Source: Streptomyces atratus
GTDB taxonomy: Bacteria > Actinomycetota > Actinomycetes > Streptomycetales > Streptomycetaceae
DNA: 64,000 nucleotides
Assembly: GCF_900119365.1 (NCBI RefSeq)
Contig: NZ_FPJO01000025.1
Location: 1 to 64,000, forward strand
Reading direction: 5' to 3'
Shown here: positions 41,835 through 51,284 of the stretch, in pieces
How positions within the stretch are numbered: position 1 is the first letter of the stretch
Layout of the letters: each line of letters starts with the position of its first letter
Position numbers and translations under genes: made by a program
Notes under the pieces: model-generated
The model's database searches: none
What the model saw: only the letters and a program-made list of their open reading frames with translations
What the model was told of the DNA's origin: nothing

Positions 41835-43340
41835 TCAGGCCTCCGGATAGCGGCGGGGCGTCCAGACGATCTGCTGCCCGTCACCGCGCCGCACCCAGCG
41901 GGTCTGCGAGGACCCGACGAGCAGGATCGTGCGCATGTCGACCTCGGCGGGGTCGAGATCACCCAGCCGTACGGTCCGCACGCTCTCGGCGGGCCCGCCC
42001 ACATCGCGGCCGAGAACCACGGGGGTGTCCGGCGAGCGGTGTTCGAGCAACAGGTCGCGGGCCTTGCCGACCTGCCAGGTACGGCTGCGCGAACCGGGGT
42101 TGTACAGCGCGAGCACCAGATCAGCCGTCGCCGCCGCGCGCAGCCGCTCCGCGATCACCTCCCACGGCTTGAGCCGGTCGGAGAGCGATATCGTCGCGTA
42201 GTCGTGGCCCAGCGGCGCACCCGCCCGGGCGGCGGCGGCGTTGGCGGCCGTCACCCCCGGCAGCACCCGCACCGGCACCTGCGCGTACTCGTCCTGCGAG
42301 GCCACCTCCAGGACGGCCGTCGCCATGGCGAAGACCCCGGGGTCGCCGCCGGACACCACGGCCACCCGCCGTCCGCGCCGGGCCAGGTCGAGGGCGAACT
42401 CGGCACGCTCCGACTCGGCCTTGTTGTCCGAGCCGTGGCGCACCTGCCCCGGCCGGACCGGCACCCGGTCCAGATAAGTGGTGTAGCCGACCAGGTCGTC
42501 GGCGGCGGCCAGCGCCCCGCGCGTCTCGGGGGTCAGCCACAGCGGCCCGGCCGGTCCGGTGCCGACCACGGTCACCTCGCCGCCCTCCGGGGCGCGTTCG
42601 GGACGCGCCGCTCCGACCCTGCTGGGCAGGACCGCGACCGCGAAGTACGGCACCGAGCCGGCGTCGACCTCGGCCAGCTCGCCCACGCGCTCCCCGGCCA
42701 TCGTGGCGCGCTCCACGTAACGCGCCTCGGGCAGCCGACCGGACGTCTCGAAGGCGCGGCGCACGGCGGGGAACGTACGTCCCAGCTTCATGACCACGGC
42801 GGCGTCGGTGGCGGCGAGACGGGCGGTCAGCTCCTCCTGAGGCAGGGTGCCGGGCAGGATGGTCAGCACCTCCTCGCCCTCGACGAGCGGGGTCCCGAGC
42901 CGCGCGGCGGCCGCGCTCACCGAGGTGACGCCCGGGATCACTTCGGTCGGGTAGCGGTCGGCGAGCCGCTTGTGCATGTGCATGTACGAGCCGTAGAAGA
43001 GCGGGTCGCCCTCGGCCAGCACCGCGACCGTGCGCCCGGCGTCCAGGTGCGCCGCCAGACGGGCCGCCGCCTCGGCGTAGAACTCCTCCATCGCCCCCCG
43101 GTACCCGCCAGGGTGGTCCGTGGTCTCCGTCGTGACGGGGTAGACCAGCTGCTCCTCGACATGGTCGGCACGGATGTGCTTCGCCGCGATGGACCGGGCG
43201 ATGGACCGTCCGTGCCGGGCGCTGTGGTACGCGACGACATCGGCCTCGGCGATGATCTCCACCGCCCGTACGGTCATCAGAGCCGGATCGCCGGGGCCGA
43301 GCCCGACCCCGTACAGCCGGCCCGTCTTCTGCTCGCTCAC
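41835..43340 (-). CDS. cobIJ: CobIJ fusion: precorrin-2 C20- and precorrin-3B C17-methyltransferase
   Basis: A 501-residue fusion of two tetrapyrrole methylases. The CobI half (GRLYGVGLGPGDPALMTVRAVEIIAEADVVAYHSARHG, LAEGDPLFYGSYMHMHKRL) runs to about residue 245. The CobJ half starts at EVTVVGTGPAGPLWLTPETRGAL and carries YTTYLDR, VSGGDPGVFAMA and ALYNPGSRSRTWQ. GTG 43340 lies two bases from the cobH stop, so it belongs to a cobG-cobH-cobIJ run. Confidence 0.94.
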   Translation of the reverse strand: MSEQKTGRLYGVGLGPGDPALMTVRAVEIIAEADVVAYHSARHGRSIARSIAAKHIRADHVEEQLVYPVTTETTDHPGGYRGAMEEFYAEAAARLAAHLDAGRTVAVLAEGDPLFYGSYMHMHKRLADRYPTEVIPGVTSVSAAAARLGTPLVEGEEVLTILPGTLPQEELTARLAATDAAVVMKLGRTFPAVRRAFETSGRLPEARYVERATMAGERVGELAEVDAGSVPYFAVAVLPSRVGAARPERAPEGGEVTVVGTGPAGPLWLTPETRGALAAADDLVGYTTYLDRVPVRPGQVRHGSDNKAESERAEFALDLARRGRRVAVVSGGDPGVFAMATAVLEVASQDEYAQVPVRVLPGVTAANAAAARAGAPLGHDYATISLSDRLKPWEVIAERLRAAATADLVLALYNPGSRSRTWQVGKARDLLLEHRSPDTPVVLGRDVGGPAESVRTVRLGDLDPAEVDMRTILLVGSSQTRWVRRGDGQQIVWTPRRYPEA

Positions 43341-43342
43341 GT

Positions 43343-43969
43343 CTACTCTTCCTCGCTGGCGATCGCGTTGAGGGCGGCGGCCGCGATGGCGCTGCCGCCG
43401 CGACGGCCTCGGACGATCAGATGCTCCAGCCCGGAGGGGTGCGCGGCCAGGGCGTCCTTGGACTCGGCGGCACCGATGAAGCCGACCGGCACGCCGATGA
43501 CCGCGGCGGGGCGCGGCGCGCCCTCCTCGATCAGCTCCAGCAGCCGGAACAGCGCGGTCGGTGCGTTCCCGACAGCGACGACCGCGCCTTCCAGCCGGTC
43601 GCGCCACAGCTCCAGGGCGGCTGCGCTGCGCGTGGTGCCCAACTCCTTCGCGAGCCCGGGCACCGCCGGGTCGGACAGGGTGCACACCACCTCGTTGTCC
43701 GCAGGCAGCCGCTTGCGGGTGACACCGCTGGCGACCATGGCCACATCGCACAGGATGGGCGCGCCGGCCCGCAGAGCGGCGCGGGCGCGGGCGACGGCGT
43801 CCGGAGTGAAAGCGAGATCACGGACGAGGTCGACCATCCCGCAGGCGTGGATCATGCGGACCGCGACCTGGCTCACATCGGCGGGCAGGCCTGCGAGATC
43901 CGCCTCCGCGCGGATCGTGGCGAAGGACTGGCGATAGATCGCCGGTCCGTCCTTCTCGTACTGGTGCAC
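43343..43969 (-). CDS. cobH: Precorrin-8X methylmutase CobH
   Basis: A 208-residue enzyme that moves the C11 methyl to C12, forming hydrogenobyrinate. IYRQSFATIRAEADL, MIHACGMVDLVRDLAF (catalytic His), ILCDVAMVASGV and GVPVGFIGAAESKDAL are typical. The start is GTG 43969 with AGGAAGAG upstream. It precedes cobIJ by 2 bp and follows cobG. Confidence 0.95.
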   Translation of the reverse strand: MHQYEKDGPAIYRQSFATIRAEADLAGLPADVSQVAVRMIHACGMVDLVRDLAFTPDAVARARAALRAGAPILCDVAMVASGVTRKRLPADNEVVCTLSDPAVPGLAKELGTTRSAAALELWRDRLEGAVVAVGNAPTALFRLLELIEEGAPRPAAVIGVPVGFIGAAESKDALAAHPSGLEHLIVRGRRGGSAIAAAALNAIASEEE

Positions 43970-44031
43970 AGTGCTTTCGCTCTCTTCCTCGGGCGTGCAA
44001 CGTCGGGTACAGGGGAGTGGGGCGTACGGGG

Positions 44032-45351
44032 TCAGCCGTGTGTGCGGCGGGCCGCGGCCACCGCGGCGGCGAGAACGCCGGGGTTGTCGGGAACGCTCAC
44101 GGGGGCGCCCCGCTCCTCGCCCCGAACGAGGGAGATCCGGTGCCCGTCGGGGGTGGCGACGACATCGACCCACTCGCCGCGGGGGTGCCCGCAGCGGCGT
44201 TCGCAACCGGACCAGTACACCGGCAGCAGCCCCGCGTCCCCCACCGGGGCCGCGGCCTGGGCCCGCACATCGGCCAGTGACTTCGCACAGCCGGGCCGGC
44301 CGATACAGGCACCCACCCCTGTCCAGGGGGAGTCGGGTCCGACGACGAGACCGGTGGCCCCCAGCTCTTCCAGCGACCTGGCGGCCTGCCGCCGCTCCAC
44401 CCCCGGAACGACGACCCCGCGCCACGGTGTCAGCCGCAATGCACCGCCGCCCCGGTGACGGGCCGTTTCCGTCAGCGACCGCCACTGCGCCGGGGCGATA
44501 CGCCCCAGGGGGATGCCGACCGACAGCGCGGCCCCGTCCTGCGGGCCGGTCACGACGCCGGGGGCGGGGCCGTCCGAGCTCCGCGGACAGGCGCGGTCCT
44601 CGGTGGATACGGTGCCGGGCCCCGCCTCCCGCAACCGTCGTACGACCTCGTCGAAGAGGGATCCGGCGCCGCCGGGCAGGTCCGGCACACGCCAGGCGCC
44701 GGTGCCCGACGCCTGCTCCAGGAAGGTCTCGGCCGCCAGGAGGGCGGCCCGCGGCGCCCGTGCGCCCGGTATCCGTGCGGTGGTCGGGGCCGTGCCGATC
44801 CGCAGCAGCGCCGTTCCGTCGCCCTGCGCCAGCAGCGTCACATCGCCGCCCAGCGCGTCCACATCGCCACGGCCGTCGTCGAGCACGAACAAGAACCTGC
44901 CCGACAGGCCCGCCGTCCCGTCGCCCGCGCACAGCAGCGCGTCCAGCTCGGACAGCCAGGGGCCGACGTCCCGCGCTCCCAGGCCGTCGAGCCCCGAGAG
45001 CGGCGAGGCCACGATATTGCGTATCCGCTCGTGGCGTGGGGAGGGCAACAGCCCCGCCTCGCCAAGCCGGTCGGCCAGTTCGGCTCCGCAGTCCGGGCCC
45101 AGCCCGCGCAACTGGACGTTGCCGCGCGAAGTGAGATGCAACTCACCATCGCCCAGACTCTCCGACAGCGCCCCCAGCGCTTGCGCCTGCACCGCCGTCA
45201 GCAGACCGCCGGGAACCCGGACACGGGCCAGCGCGCCGTCGTCCGCCCGGTGCAGCCGCAGCGTGCCGGGGCAGGCGTCACCGCGGTCCCGGGCAGACGC
45301 GTCTCCCGGCGGTGAAGGCGAAGTGGCAGGTCGGGGCATGGCGGCGAGCAT
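44032..45351 (-). CDS. cobG: Precorrin-3B synthase CobG
   Basis: About 439 residues of a sirohaem/Fe-S oxygenase of the nitrite/sulfite reductase fold, which defines the aerobic cobalamin route. DGELHLTSRGNVQLRGL and the four-cysteine cluster site CIGRPGCAKS ... YWSGCERRCGHPRGEWVDVV are intact. Possible starts are 45360, 45351 and 45339; none has a clear ribosome-binding site, and 45351 is a compromise. It heads cobG-cobH-cobIJ, with a 62-bp gap to cobH, and is divergent from the riboswitch-controlled cobN. Confidence 0.9.
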   Translation of the reverse strand: MLAAMPRPATSPSPPGDASARDRGDACPGTLRLHRADDGALARVRVPGGLLTAVQAQALGALSESLGDGELHLTSRGNVQLRGLGPDCGAELADRLGEAGLLPSPRHERIRNIVASPLSGLDGLGARDVGPWLSELDALLCAGDGTAGLSGRFLFVLDDGRGDVDALGGDVTLLAQGDGTALLRIGTAPTTARIPGARAPRAALLAAETFLEQASGTGAWRVPDLPGGAGSLFDEVVRRLREAGPGTVSTEDRACPRSSDGPAPGVVTGPQDGAALSVGIPLGRIAPAQWRSLTETARHRGGGALRLTPWRGVVVPGVERRQAARSLEELGATGLVVGPDSPWTGVGACIGRPGCAKSLADVRAQAAAPVGDAGLLPVYWSGCERRCGHPRGEWVDVVATPDGHRISLVRGEERGAPVSVPDNPGVLAAAVAAARRTHG

Positions 45352-45419
45352 ACCGACCATCCGACCGGATCCGTATGTCCTCCATCAGTTGACCGGCCCT
45401 TACTATGCCTACTGACGAG

Positions 45420-45535
45420 CCATCCGGCACGTCGTCGCCACAGACGGCGACAGGGGAGGAAGTCCGGTGCGATTCCGGCACGGTCCCGCCACTGTGAGCC
45501 CGGCCACGGCCTGGCAAGTCAGGAACTCCCTTCCC
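45420..45535 (+). promoter_or_regulatory. Cobalamin riboswitch 3, upstream of cobN
   Basis: Elements run GGGGAGGAAGTCCGGTGCGATTCCGGCACGG (45453-45483), the B12-box core CGCCACTGTGAGCC at 45487-45500, and GGCAAGTCAGGAACTCCC at 45513-45530. It ends about 85 bp before cobN. Confidence 0.9.
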
Positions 45536-45619
45536 CGAACCCTCGAACCCGTTCGAGCAGGGGAGCTTCATTCCGACACCGCCCGGGGCGTGGACACCCC
45601 GAGGAAGGCCCGACGCCGC

Positions 45620-48600
45620 ATGATCCTGCTCCTGTCGACGTCCGACACCGACCTGCTCAGTGCCCGCGCCTCGGACGGCCCGGTCTCCTACCGCTACGCC
45701 AACCCCTCCCGGCTCCCGCTCCAGGACCTGCCCGAGCTCCTCGACGGCGTCGACCTGGTCGTCGTACGCCTCCTCGGCGGCGTACGCGCCTGGCAGGACG
45801 GCCTCGACCAAGTGCTCGCCACCGGACGCCCCGTCGTCGTCCTCACCGGCGAACAGGCCCCCGACGCCCAGCTGATGGCCGCCTCGACGGTCCCCATCGG
45901 CATCGCCGCCGAGGCCCACGCCTATCTGGCCCACGGCGGGCCCGCCAACCTGGACCAGCTCGCCCGCTTCCTCTCCGACACCGTGCTGCTCACCGGCCAC
46001 GGCTTCGCACCGCCCGCCCCGGCACCCTCCTGGGGCCCGCTGGAGCGCACCCCCCGGCGCACCGACGGCCCGGTCGTCGCCGTGCTCTACTACCGCGCCC
46101 ACCACATGAGCGGCAACACCGCGTTCGTCGAGGCGCTCTGCCGCGCCGTCGAGGACGCGGGCGCCCGCGCGCTGCCGCTGTACGTCGCCTCGCTGCGCAC
46201 CCCCGAGGCCGAGCTCATCGAAGAGCTGCGCGCCGCCGACGCGATCGTGACCACCGTCCTCGCCGCGGGCGGCACCCGGCCCGCCGAGGCCTCGGCCGGC
46301 GGCGACGACGAGTCCTGGGACGCGGGCGTCCTCAGCGGCCTCGACGTACCCATCCTCCAGGCCCTCTGCCTCACCGGTTCACGCACCGACTGGGAAGACA
46401 ACGACGAGGGGGTCTCCCCGCTCGACGCCGCCAGCCAGATCGCGGTCCCCGAGTTCGACGGCCGCCTGATCACCGTGCCGTTCTCGTTCAAGGAGATCGA
46501 CGAGGACGGCCTGCCCGCGTACGTCGCCGACACCGAGCGCGCCGCCCGCGTCGCAGGGATCGCCGTGCGCCACGCCCGGCTGCGCCACATCCCGGCCGCC
46601 GAGAAGCGGATCGCGCTCGTGCTGTCCGCGTACCCGACCAAGCACTCCCGGATCGGCAACGCCGTCGGCCTCGACACCCCGGCCAGCGCCGTCGCCCTGC
46701 TGCGCCGACTCCGCGCCGAGGGATACGACTTCGGTACGCAGGAGGTCCCCGGCCTCGTGTCGGGCGACGGCGACGAGCTGATCCGCGCGCTGATCGAGGC
46801 GGGCGGTCACGACCAGGAGTGGCTCACCGAGGAGCAGCTGGCCCGCAACCCGGTCCGCATCCCGGCCGCCGACTACCGGCGCTGGTACGCGACCCTCCCG
46901 GCCGAGCTCCGCGAAGCCGTCGAGCAGCACTGGGGCCCCGCCCCGGGCGAGATGTTCGTGGACCGGTCGAGCAACCCGGACGGCGACATCGTGCTCGCCG
47001 CCCTGCGCCACGGCAATCTGCTCATCCTCATCCAGCCGCCGCGCGGCTTCGGCGAGAACCCGATCGCGATCTACCACGACCCCGATCTGCCGCCCTCGCA
47101 CCACTACCTGGCCGCCTACCGCTGGATCGCCGCCCGTGCCGACGACAACGGCTTCGGCGCCGACGCGGTGATCCACCTCGGCAAGCACGGCAACCTGGAG
47201 TGGCTGCCCGGCAAGAACGCCGGCCTCTCCGCCGCCTGCGGCCCCGACGCCGCCCTCGGCGACCTCCCGCTGATCTACCCGTTCCTGGTCAACGACCCGG
47301 GTGAGGGGACGCAGGCCAAGCGGCGCGTCCACGCCACCCTCGTGGACCACCTCGTACCGCCGATGGCACGCGCCGACAGCTACGGTGACATCGCCCGCCT
47401 CGAACAACTCCTGGACGAGCACGCCCAGATCGCGGCGATGGACCCGGCGAAGCTCCCGGCGATCCGCGCACAGATCTGGACCCTGATCCAGGCCGCCAGG
47501 CTCGACCACGACCTGGGACTCGAAGACCGCCCGGAGGACGAGGGCTTCGACGAGTTCATCATGCATCTCGACGGCTGGCTCTGTGAGATCAAGGATGCCC
47601 AGATCCGCGACGGCCTGCACGTCCTGGGCGGCGCCCCGGCCGGCGCCGACCGGGTCAACCTCGTCCTCGCGATCCTGCGCGCCCGCCAGATCTGGGGCGG
47701 CACGGCCTCCCTGCCGGGCCTGCGCGAGGCGTTGGGACTCGACGAGTCCGCCGCGACCCGCGTCACCGCCGACGAGGCCGAGGAGCGGGCCCGCGCGCTG
47801 GTCCAGGCGATGGAGGACGCGGACTGGTCCCCGGACGCCGTCGCCGAGGTGGCCGCCGGTCACCCGCGGGCGGTCGCCGACATCCTCGGCTTCGCGGCCC
47901 GCGAGGTGGTGCCGAGGCTGGCCGCCACGACCGACGAACTCGACCACACCCTGCACGCGCTGGACGGCGGATTCGTCCCCGCCGGACCCTCCGGTTCCCC
48001 GCTCCGCGGCCTGGTCAACGTCCTGCCGACCGGCCGCAACTTCTACTCCGTCGACCCCAAGGCCGTACCCTCACGCCTCGCCTGGGAGACCGGCCAGGCC
48101 CTGGCCGACTCGCTCCTGGAGCGCTACCGCACCGACAACGGCGACTGGCCCACCTCGGTCGGCCTGTCCCTGTGGGGCACCAGCGCGATGCGCACCGCCG
48201 GTGACGACGTCGCCGAAGCCTTCGCCCTGCTCGGCGTCCGCCCGGTCTGGGACGACGCCTCGCGCCGCGTCACCGGCCTGGAGGCGATCCCGCCGGCCGA
48301 ACTCGGCCGCCCGCGCATCGACGTCACCCTGCGCATCAGCGGTTTCTTCCGCGATGCCTTCCCGCACACCATCGGCCTGCTCGACGACGCGGTCCGCCTC
48401 GTCGCCTCCCTGGACGAGCCCGCCGAGCAGAACCACGTACGCGCCCACACCCAGGCCGACCTGGCCGGCCACGGCGACGAACGCCGCGCCACCACCCGCA
48501 TCTTCGGCTCCCGCCCCGGTACGTACGGCGCCGGTCTGCTCCAGCTCATCGACTCCCGCGACTGGCGCACCGACGCGGACCTCGCCGAGGTCTACACGGT

Positions 48601-49216
48601 GTGGGGCGGCTACGCCTACGGACGCGAACTCGACGGACGCCCGGCCCGCGAGGAGATGGAGACGGCGTACAAGCGGATCGCGGTCGCGGCCAAGAACACC
48701 GACACCCGCGAACACGACATCGCCGACTCGGACGACTACTTCCAGTACCACGGCGGCATGGTGGCCACCGTCCGCGCCCTGCGCGGCACCGCCCCGGAGG
48801 CGTACATCGGCGACTCCACCCGCCCCGAGACGGTCCGCACCCGCACTCTGGTGGAGGAGACCTCACGGGTCTTCCGCGCCCGGGTCGTGAACCCCAAGTG
48901 GATCGAGGCGATGCGGCGGCACGGCTACAAGGGCGCCTTCGAGCTGGCCGCCACCGTCGACTACCTCTTCGGCTACGACGCGACGACGGGCGTGGTCGCC
49001 GACTGGATGTACGACAAGCTCACCGAGACGTACGTCCTGGACCCGACCAACCGCGAGTTCCTCCAGCAGGCCAACCCCTGGGCCCTGCACGGCATCGCGG
49101 AACGCCTCCTGGAGGCGGAGTCCCGAGGCATGTGGGCCAAGCCCGACCCGGCGGTCCTCGAAGCGCTGCGCCAGGCGTACCTGGAGACGGAGGGCAACCT
49201 GGAGGGCGAGGACTGA
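45620..49216 (+). CDS. cobN: Cobaltochelatase subunit CobN
   Basis: A 1198-residue large chelatase subunit inserting Co2+ into hydrogenobyrinate a,c-diamide. Family blocks include VVAVLYYRAHHMSGNTAFVEAL, RIALVLSAYPTKHSRIGNAVGLDTPASAVALL, DAVIHLGKHGNLEWLPGKNAGLS, YPFLVNDPGEGTQAKRR and FRDAFPHTIGLLDDAVR. Length fits actinobacterial CobN. It starts ATG 45620 under riboswitch 3. The partner subunits (CobS/CobT or ChlI/ChlD type) and cobO/cobB are not next to it in this window. Confidence 0.96.
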   Translation: MILLLSTSDTDLLSARASDGPVSYRYANPSRLPLQDLPELLDGVDLVVVRLLGGVRAWQDGLDQVLATGRPVVVLTGEQAPDAQLMAASTVPIGIAAEAHAYLAHGGPANLDQLARFLSDTVLLTGHGFAPPAPAPSWGPLERTPRRTDGPVVAVLYYRAHHMSGNTAFVEALCRAVEDAGARALPLYVASLRTPEAELIEELRAADAIVTTVLAAGGTRPAEASAGGDDESWDAGVLSGLDVPILQALCLTGSRTDWEDNDEGVSPLDAASQIAVPEFDGRLITVPFSFKEIDEDGLPAYVADTERAARVAGIAVRHARLRHIPAAEKRIALVLSAYPTKHSRIGNAVGLDTPASAVALLRRLRAEGYDFGTQEVPGLVSGDGDELIRALIEAGGHDQEWLTEEQLARNPVRIPAADYRRWYATLPAELREAVEQHWGPAPGEMFVDRSSNPDGDIVLAALRHGNLLILIQPPRGFGENPIAIYHDPDLPPSHHYLAAYRWIAARADDNGFGADAVIHLGKHGNLEWLPGKNAGLSAACGPDAALGDLPLIYPFLVNDPGEGTQAKRRVHATLVDHLVPPMARADSYGDIARLEQLLDEHAQIAAMDPAKLPAIRAQIWTLIQAARLDHDLGLEDRPEDEGFDEFIMHLDGWLCEIKDAQIRDGLHVLGGAPAGADRVNLVLAILRARQIWGGTASLPGLREALGLDESAATRVTADEAEERARALVQAMEDADWSPDAVAEVAAGHPRAVADILGFAAREVVPRLAATTDELDHTLHALDGGFVPAGPSGSPLRGLVNVLPTGRNFYSVDPKAVPSRLAWETGQALADSLLERYRTDNGDWPTSVGLSLWGTSAMRTAGDDVAEAFALLGVRPVWDDASRRVTGLEAIPPAELGRPRIDVTLRISGFFRDAFPHTIGLLDDAVRLVASLDEPAEQNHVRAHTQADLAGHGDERRATTRIFGSRPGTYGAGLLQLIDSRDWRTDADLAEVYTVWGGYAYGRELDGRPAREEMETAYKRIAVAAKNTDTREHDIADSDDYFQYHGGMVATVRALRGTAPEAYIGDSTRPETVRTRTLVEETSRVFRARVVNPKWIEAMRRHGYKGAFELAATVDYLFGYDATTGVVADWMYDKLTETYVLDPTNREFLQQANPWALHGIAERLLEAESRGMWAKPDPAVLEALRQAYLETEGNLEGED

Positions 49217-49252
49217 CCTCCCGGGACCGGACCACCCGACAGCGGCATACGA

Positions 49253-49286
49253 CCGGGCCCCGGCCGCAGCAGCGGCCGGGGCCCGG
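49253..49286 (+). terminator. Terminator of cobN
   Basis: A perfect 15-bp stem (49253-49267 with 49272-49286) closes an AGCA loop, 37 bp past the cobN stop. Confidence 0.92.
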
Positions 49287-49459
49287 CCGCCGTCCGGCTG
49301 TTCTTCGTGCCGGCCCACATCCTTGTGCCCCGGATGGCGGCGATCGCCGTACTCGGTTGTTTCCTGCTGCCGCTCGGGAAAGCGTGTGTACGAGTGACAC
49401 GGCGCCGAGGACACCGCCGCCGGGCATAGTGTCGCCCGTGACGTGGAAGCGATCTACGC

Positions 49460-49696
49460 ATGACCGAAAGTGGCAGTCCTCATATCTCGATGCCCAGGAT
49501 CACCGTGCTGGGAGTGCAGCCCGGTGATCCGCCCTTCCGTCTGGTGGAGATCGACGGGGAGGTTGTCAGCGCCGCAACATCGATGATGGATGTGCTCAGC
49601 GCCGCATCGGCCGCAGGAATCAAGGTCCACGACCTCGACGACCTCGACGTGGTGCGGTGGGTGGGCGGCGGCAAATATGTCTGGAGGCCGCACTGA
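49460..49696 (+). CDS. Small conserved-looking protein, function unknown
   Basis: A 78-residue acidic soluble protein: PRITVLGVQPGDPPFRLVEIDGEVV, then VLSAASAAGIKVHDLDDLDVVRWVGGGKYVWRPH. Alternating hydrophobics suggest a compact alpha/beta fold of the kind found in short Streptomyces proteins. Start ATG 49460; no strong ribosome-binding site. Not recognised. It follows cobN with 243 bp between and is probably unrelated to it. Confidence 0.6.
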   Translation: MTESGSPHISMPRITVLGVQPGDPPFRLVEIDGEVVSAATSMMDVLSAASAAGIKVHDLDDLDVVRWVGGGKYVWRPH

Positions 49697-49765
49697 CAGA
49701 TCTTCCGTAGCCGACCGTGCGCGACACGGCCGAGTGGTCCGGACACCGTCGCGCCGGGCCACTGG

Positions 49766-50020
49766 TCAGCCCCGGTACGGCTCCCAGCTGTCCGACCACA
49801 CACCGTCGGGATGGCTGTGGCGCAGGCGTTCCCACCGCCGGCCGTCGGTGCTGGTGAGGACGGCGGAGAAGGTGTCGTGGGGGAGTGGTTCCACGGTGAC
49901 CCCGCTCGTCGCCACTCCACCCATGGACGACCATGTGGTCCAGTGCCCGGCAGGTGTCGTTCCAGCGCGTCCACACCGCCCGGTCGGTGCCGATCGCGAA
50001 TTCCTGAGGTCGATGACCGA
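49766..50020 (-). pseudogene. Remnant of a PLL/tachylectin-like beta-propeller protein
   Basis: The reverse strand reads QEFAIGTDRAVWTRWNDT, then a one-base slip to GHWTTWSSMGGVATSGVTVEPLPHDTFSAVLTSTDGRRWERLRHSHPDGVWSDSWEPY in sense order, ending with a stop at 49766. The FAIGTD-x-AVW-RW-x(n)-WS-MGG pattern is that of PLL-type lectin or tectonin-like propeller blades. Only about one and a half blades remain, so a larger secreted protein has been truncated and frameshifted. Confidence 0.5.
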
Positions 50021-50059
50021 CTCCTTCGGCGTTGTGCCGACGGCCGACCCGCCGGGACG

Positions 50060-50216
50060 CGTGAACACACCGACGTACGAAAACACCGGCACGTGAACAC
50101 ACCGACAGGCGAACCCGGGCGCGCCGTCATGAGCCGGAGCCGATGGCTCGACCGGCCCCGAACTCTCCCGTCCCGCGCTGACGTTCCACGCACGTTTCGC
50201 TGACGTTTCGCTGACG
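50060..50216. repeat. Short repeats in the decayed region
   Basis: CGTGAACACACCGAC occurs at 50060-50074 and again from 50092 (about 32 bp apart). Downstream, CTGACGTTTCG-type units repeat in tandem around 50168-50216. They lie in otherwise gene-free sequence between the lectin remnant and the dehydrogenase gene and look like replication-slippage products. Confidence 0.6.
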
Positions 50217-50273
50217 TCGCGCGTGCGGCCCCGCCGCACCGGGGCCGCACCTGCGGCGACGGCCTCCGCGGCC

Positions 50274-51284
50274 TCAGGCCAGCGATGCCGCGCGGGCGGG
50301 GTCTATGGCGTACTGGAGAGGCTGGTCATGTATAAAGCGTCGGAGTTCGTCGAGCACAAGCTCTCCGAGACGATGACGTTCGGCCCCGAGGGCACCGCCG
50401 AGGTGGGGTGTCAGGACCACGTTGGGAAGGGTGAAGAGTGGCGAGTCATGGGCGGGAGGCTCCGGGTGCGTGACATCGAGTACGGCGGTGAGGTCGGGTC
50501 TGGCGCGCAGGACCTCCGCCGCGGCGGTCTCGTCGACGAGCGCGCCACGCGCGGTGTTGATCAGCGTCGCGCCCGGCCCCAGGGAGTTCAGCAGCCGTGC
50601 CCCGATCGTGCCGCGGGTCTCGGGCAGGAGGGGGGCGTGGAGACTGACGACCTGGCTGGTGGCGAACAGTTCCTCGATACCGACGAGCCGGACGCCCGTC
50701 CGCCGGGCGGTGTCCGGGGAGGCGAGGGGATCCGTGGCGAGGACCTCGATGTCGAAACGGCCGAGGTGGGACGCGACGAGACGGCCGATGTGCCCGAGCC
50801 CCAGCAGGCCCACGCGTGACCGGTAGGCCCCCGGCACCTGGGGGTTGTGGGGGAAGCGACGACTGTTCGCCACCTCCCGGGTGATGCGGTGGACCTGCTT
50901 CAGCCCGAGGAGGACCTGGGCGAGGGTGAACTCCGCCACCGGGATCGCGTTGGCCGGGGCGGCGGAGACGATCGGGATGCCACGCGCCCAGAACGCGGGT
51001 GTGGTCAGGTGCCGCACGGAACCCGCGGCGACGAGGACCGCCCGCAACCGAGGGGCGTGCGAGAGGAGGGCGGCATCGAGTACGGGCGCACCCCAGCCCG
51101 TGAGCAGGACATCCACCTGCCGCAACACATCGGGATCCGCGTCGAGTTGCTCCCGCGTGAGGGGAGGGCCCTGCAGGTGTACGAGACGTTCGACTTCGGT
51201 CAGGACCTCAGGGGGGTAGACGTCCGCCCTGCGTTCTTCCTCCATGACCAACAGGGCTGTCGGCCTGCGTGCCGGCTCGTTCAT
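50274..51284 (-). CDS. D-isomer 2-hydroxyacid dehydrogenase
   Basis: A 336-residue NAD(P)-dependent oxidoreductase. The Rossmann loop is VGLLGLGHIGRLVASHL. Catalytic residues fall in INTARGALVDETA (Arg), DVTHPEPPAHDSPLF (Glu region) and VVLTPHLGGALG (His). It converts a 2-keto acid and its D-2-hydroxy acid. Start ATG 51284 is chosen because TGAGGAGCG precedes it. It is divergent from the sugar ABC operon and could process a uronate- or fucose-derived keto acid from that locus; this is inference. Confidence 0.9.
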   Translation of the reverse strand: MNEPARRPTALLVMEEERRADVYPPEVLTEVERLVHLQGPPLTREQLDADPDVLRQVDVLLTGWGAPVLDAALLSHAPRLRAVLVAAGSVRHLTTPAFWARGIPIVSAAPANAIPVAEFTLAQVLLGLKQVHRITREVANSRRFPHNPQVPGAYRSRVGLLGLGHIGRLVASHLGRFDIEVLATDPLASPDTARRTGVRLVGIEELFATSQVVSLHAPLLPETRGTIGARLLNSLGPGATLINTARGALVDETAAAEVLRARPDLTAVLDVTHPEPPAHDSPLFTLPNVVLTPHLGGALGAERHRLGELVLDELRRFIHDQPLQYAIDPARAASLA

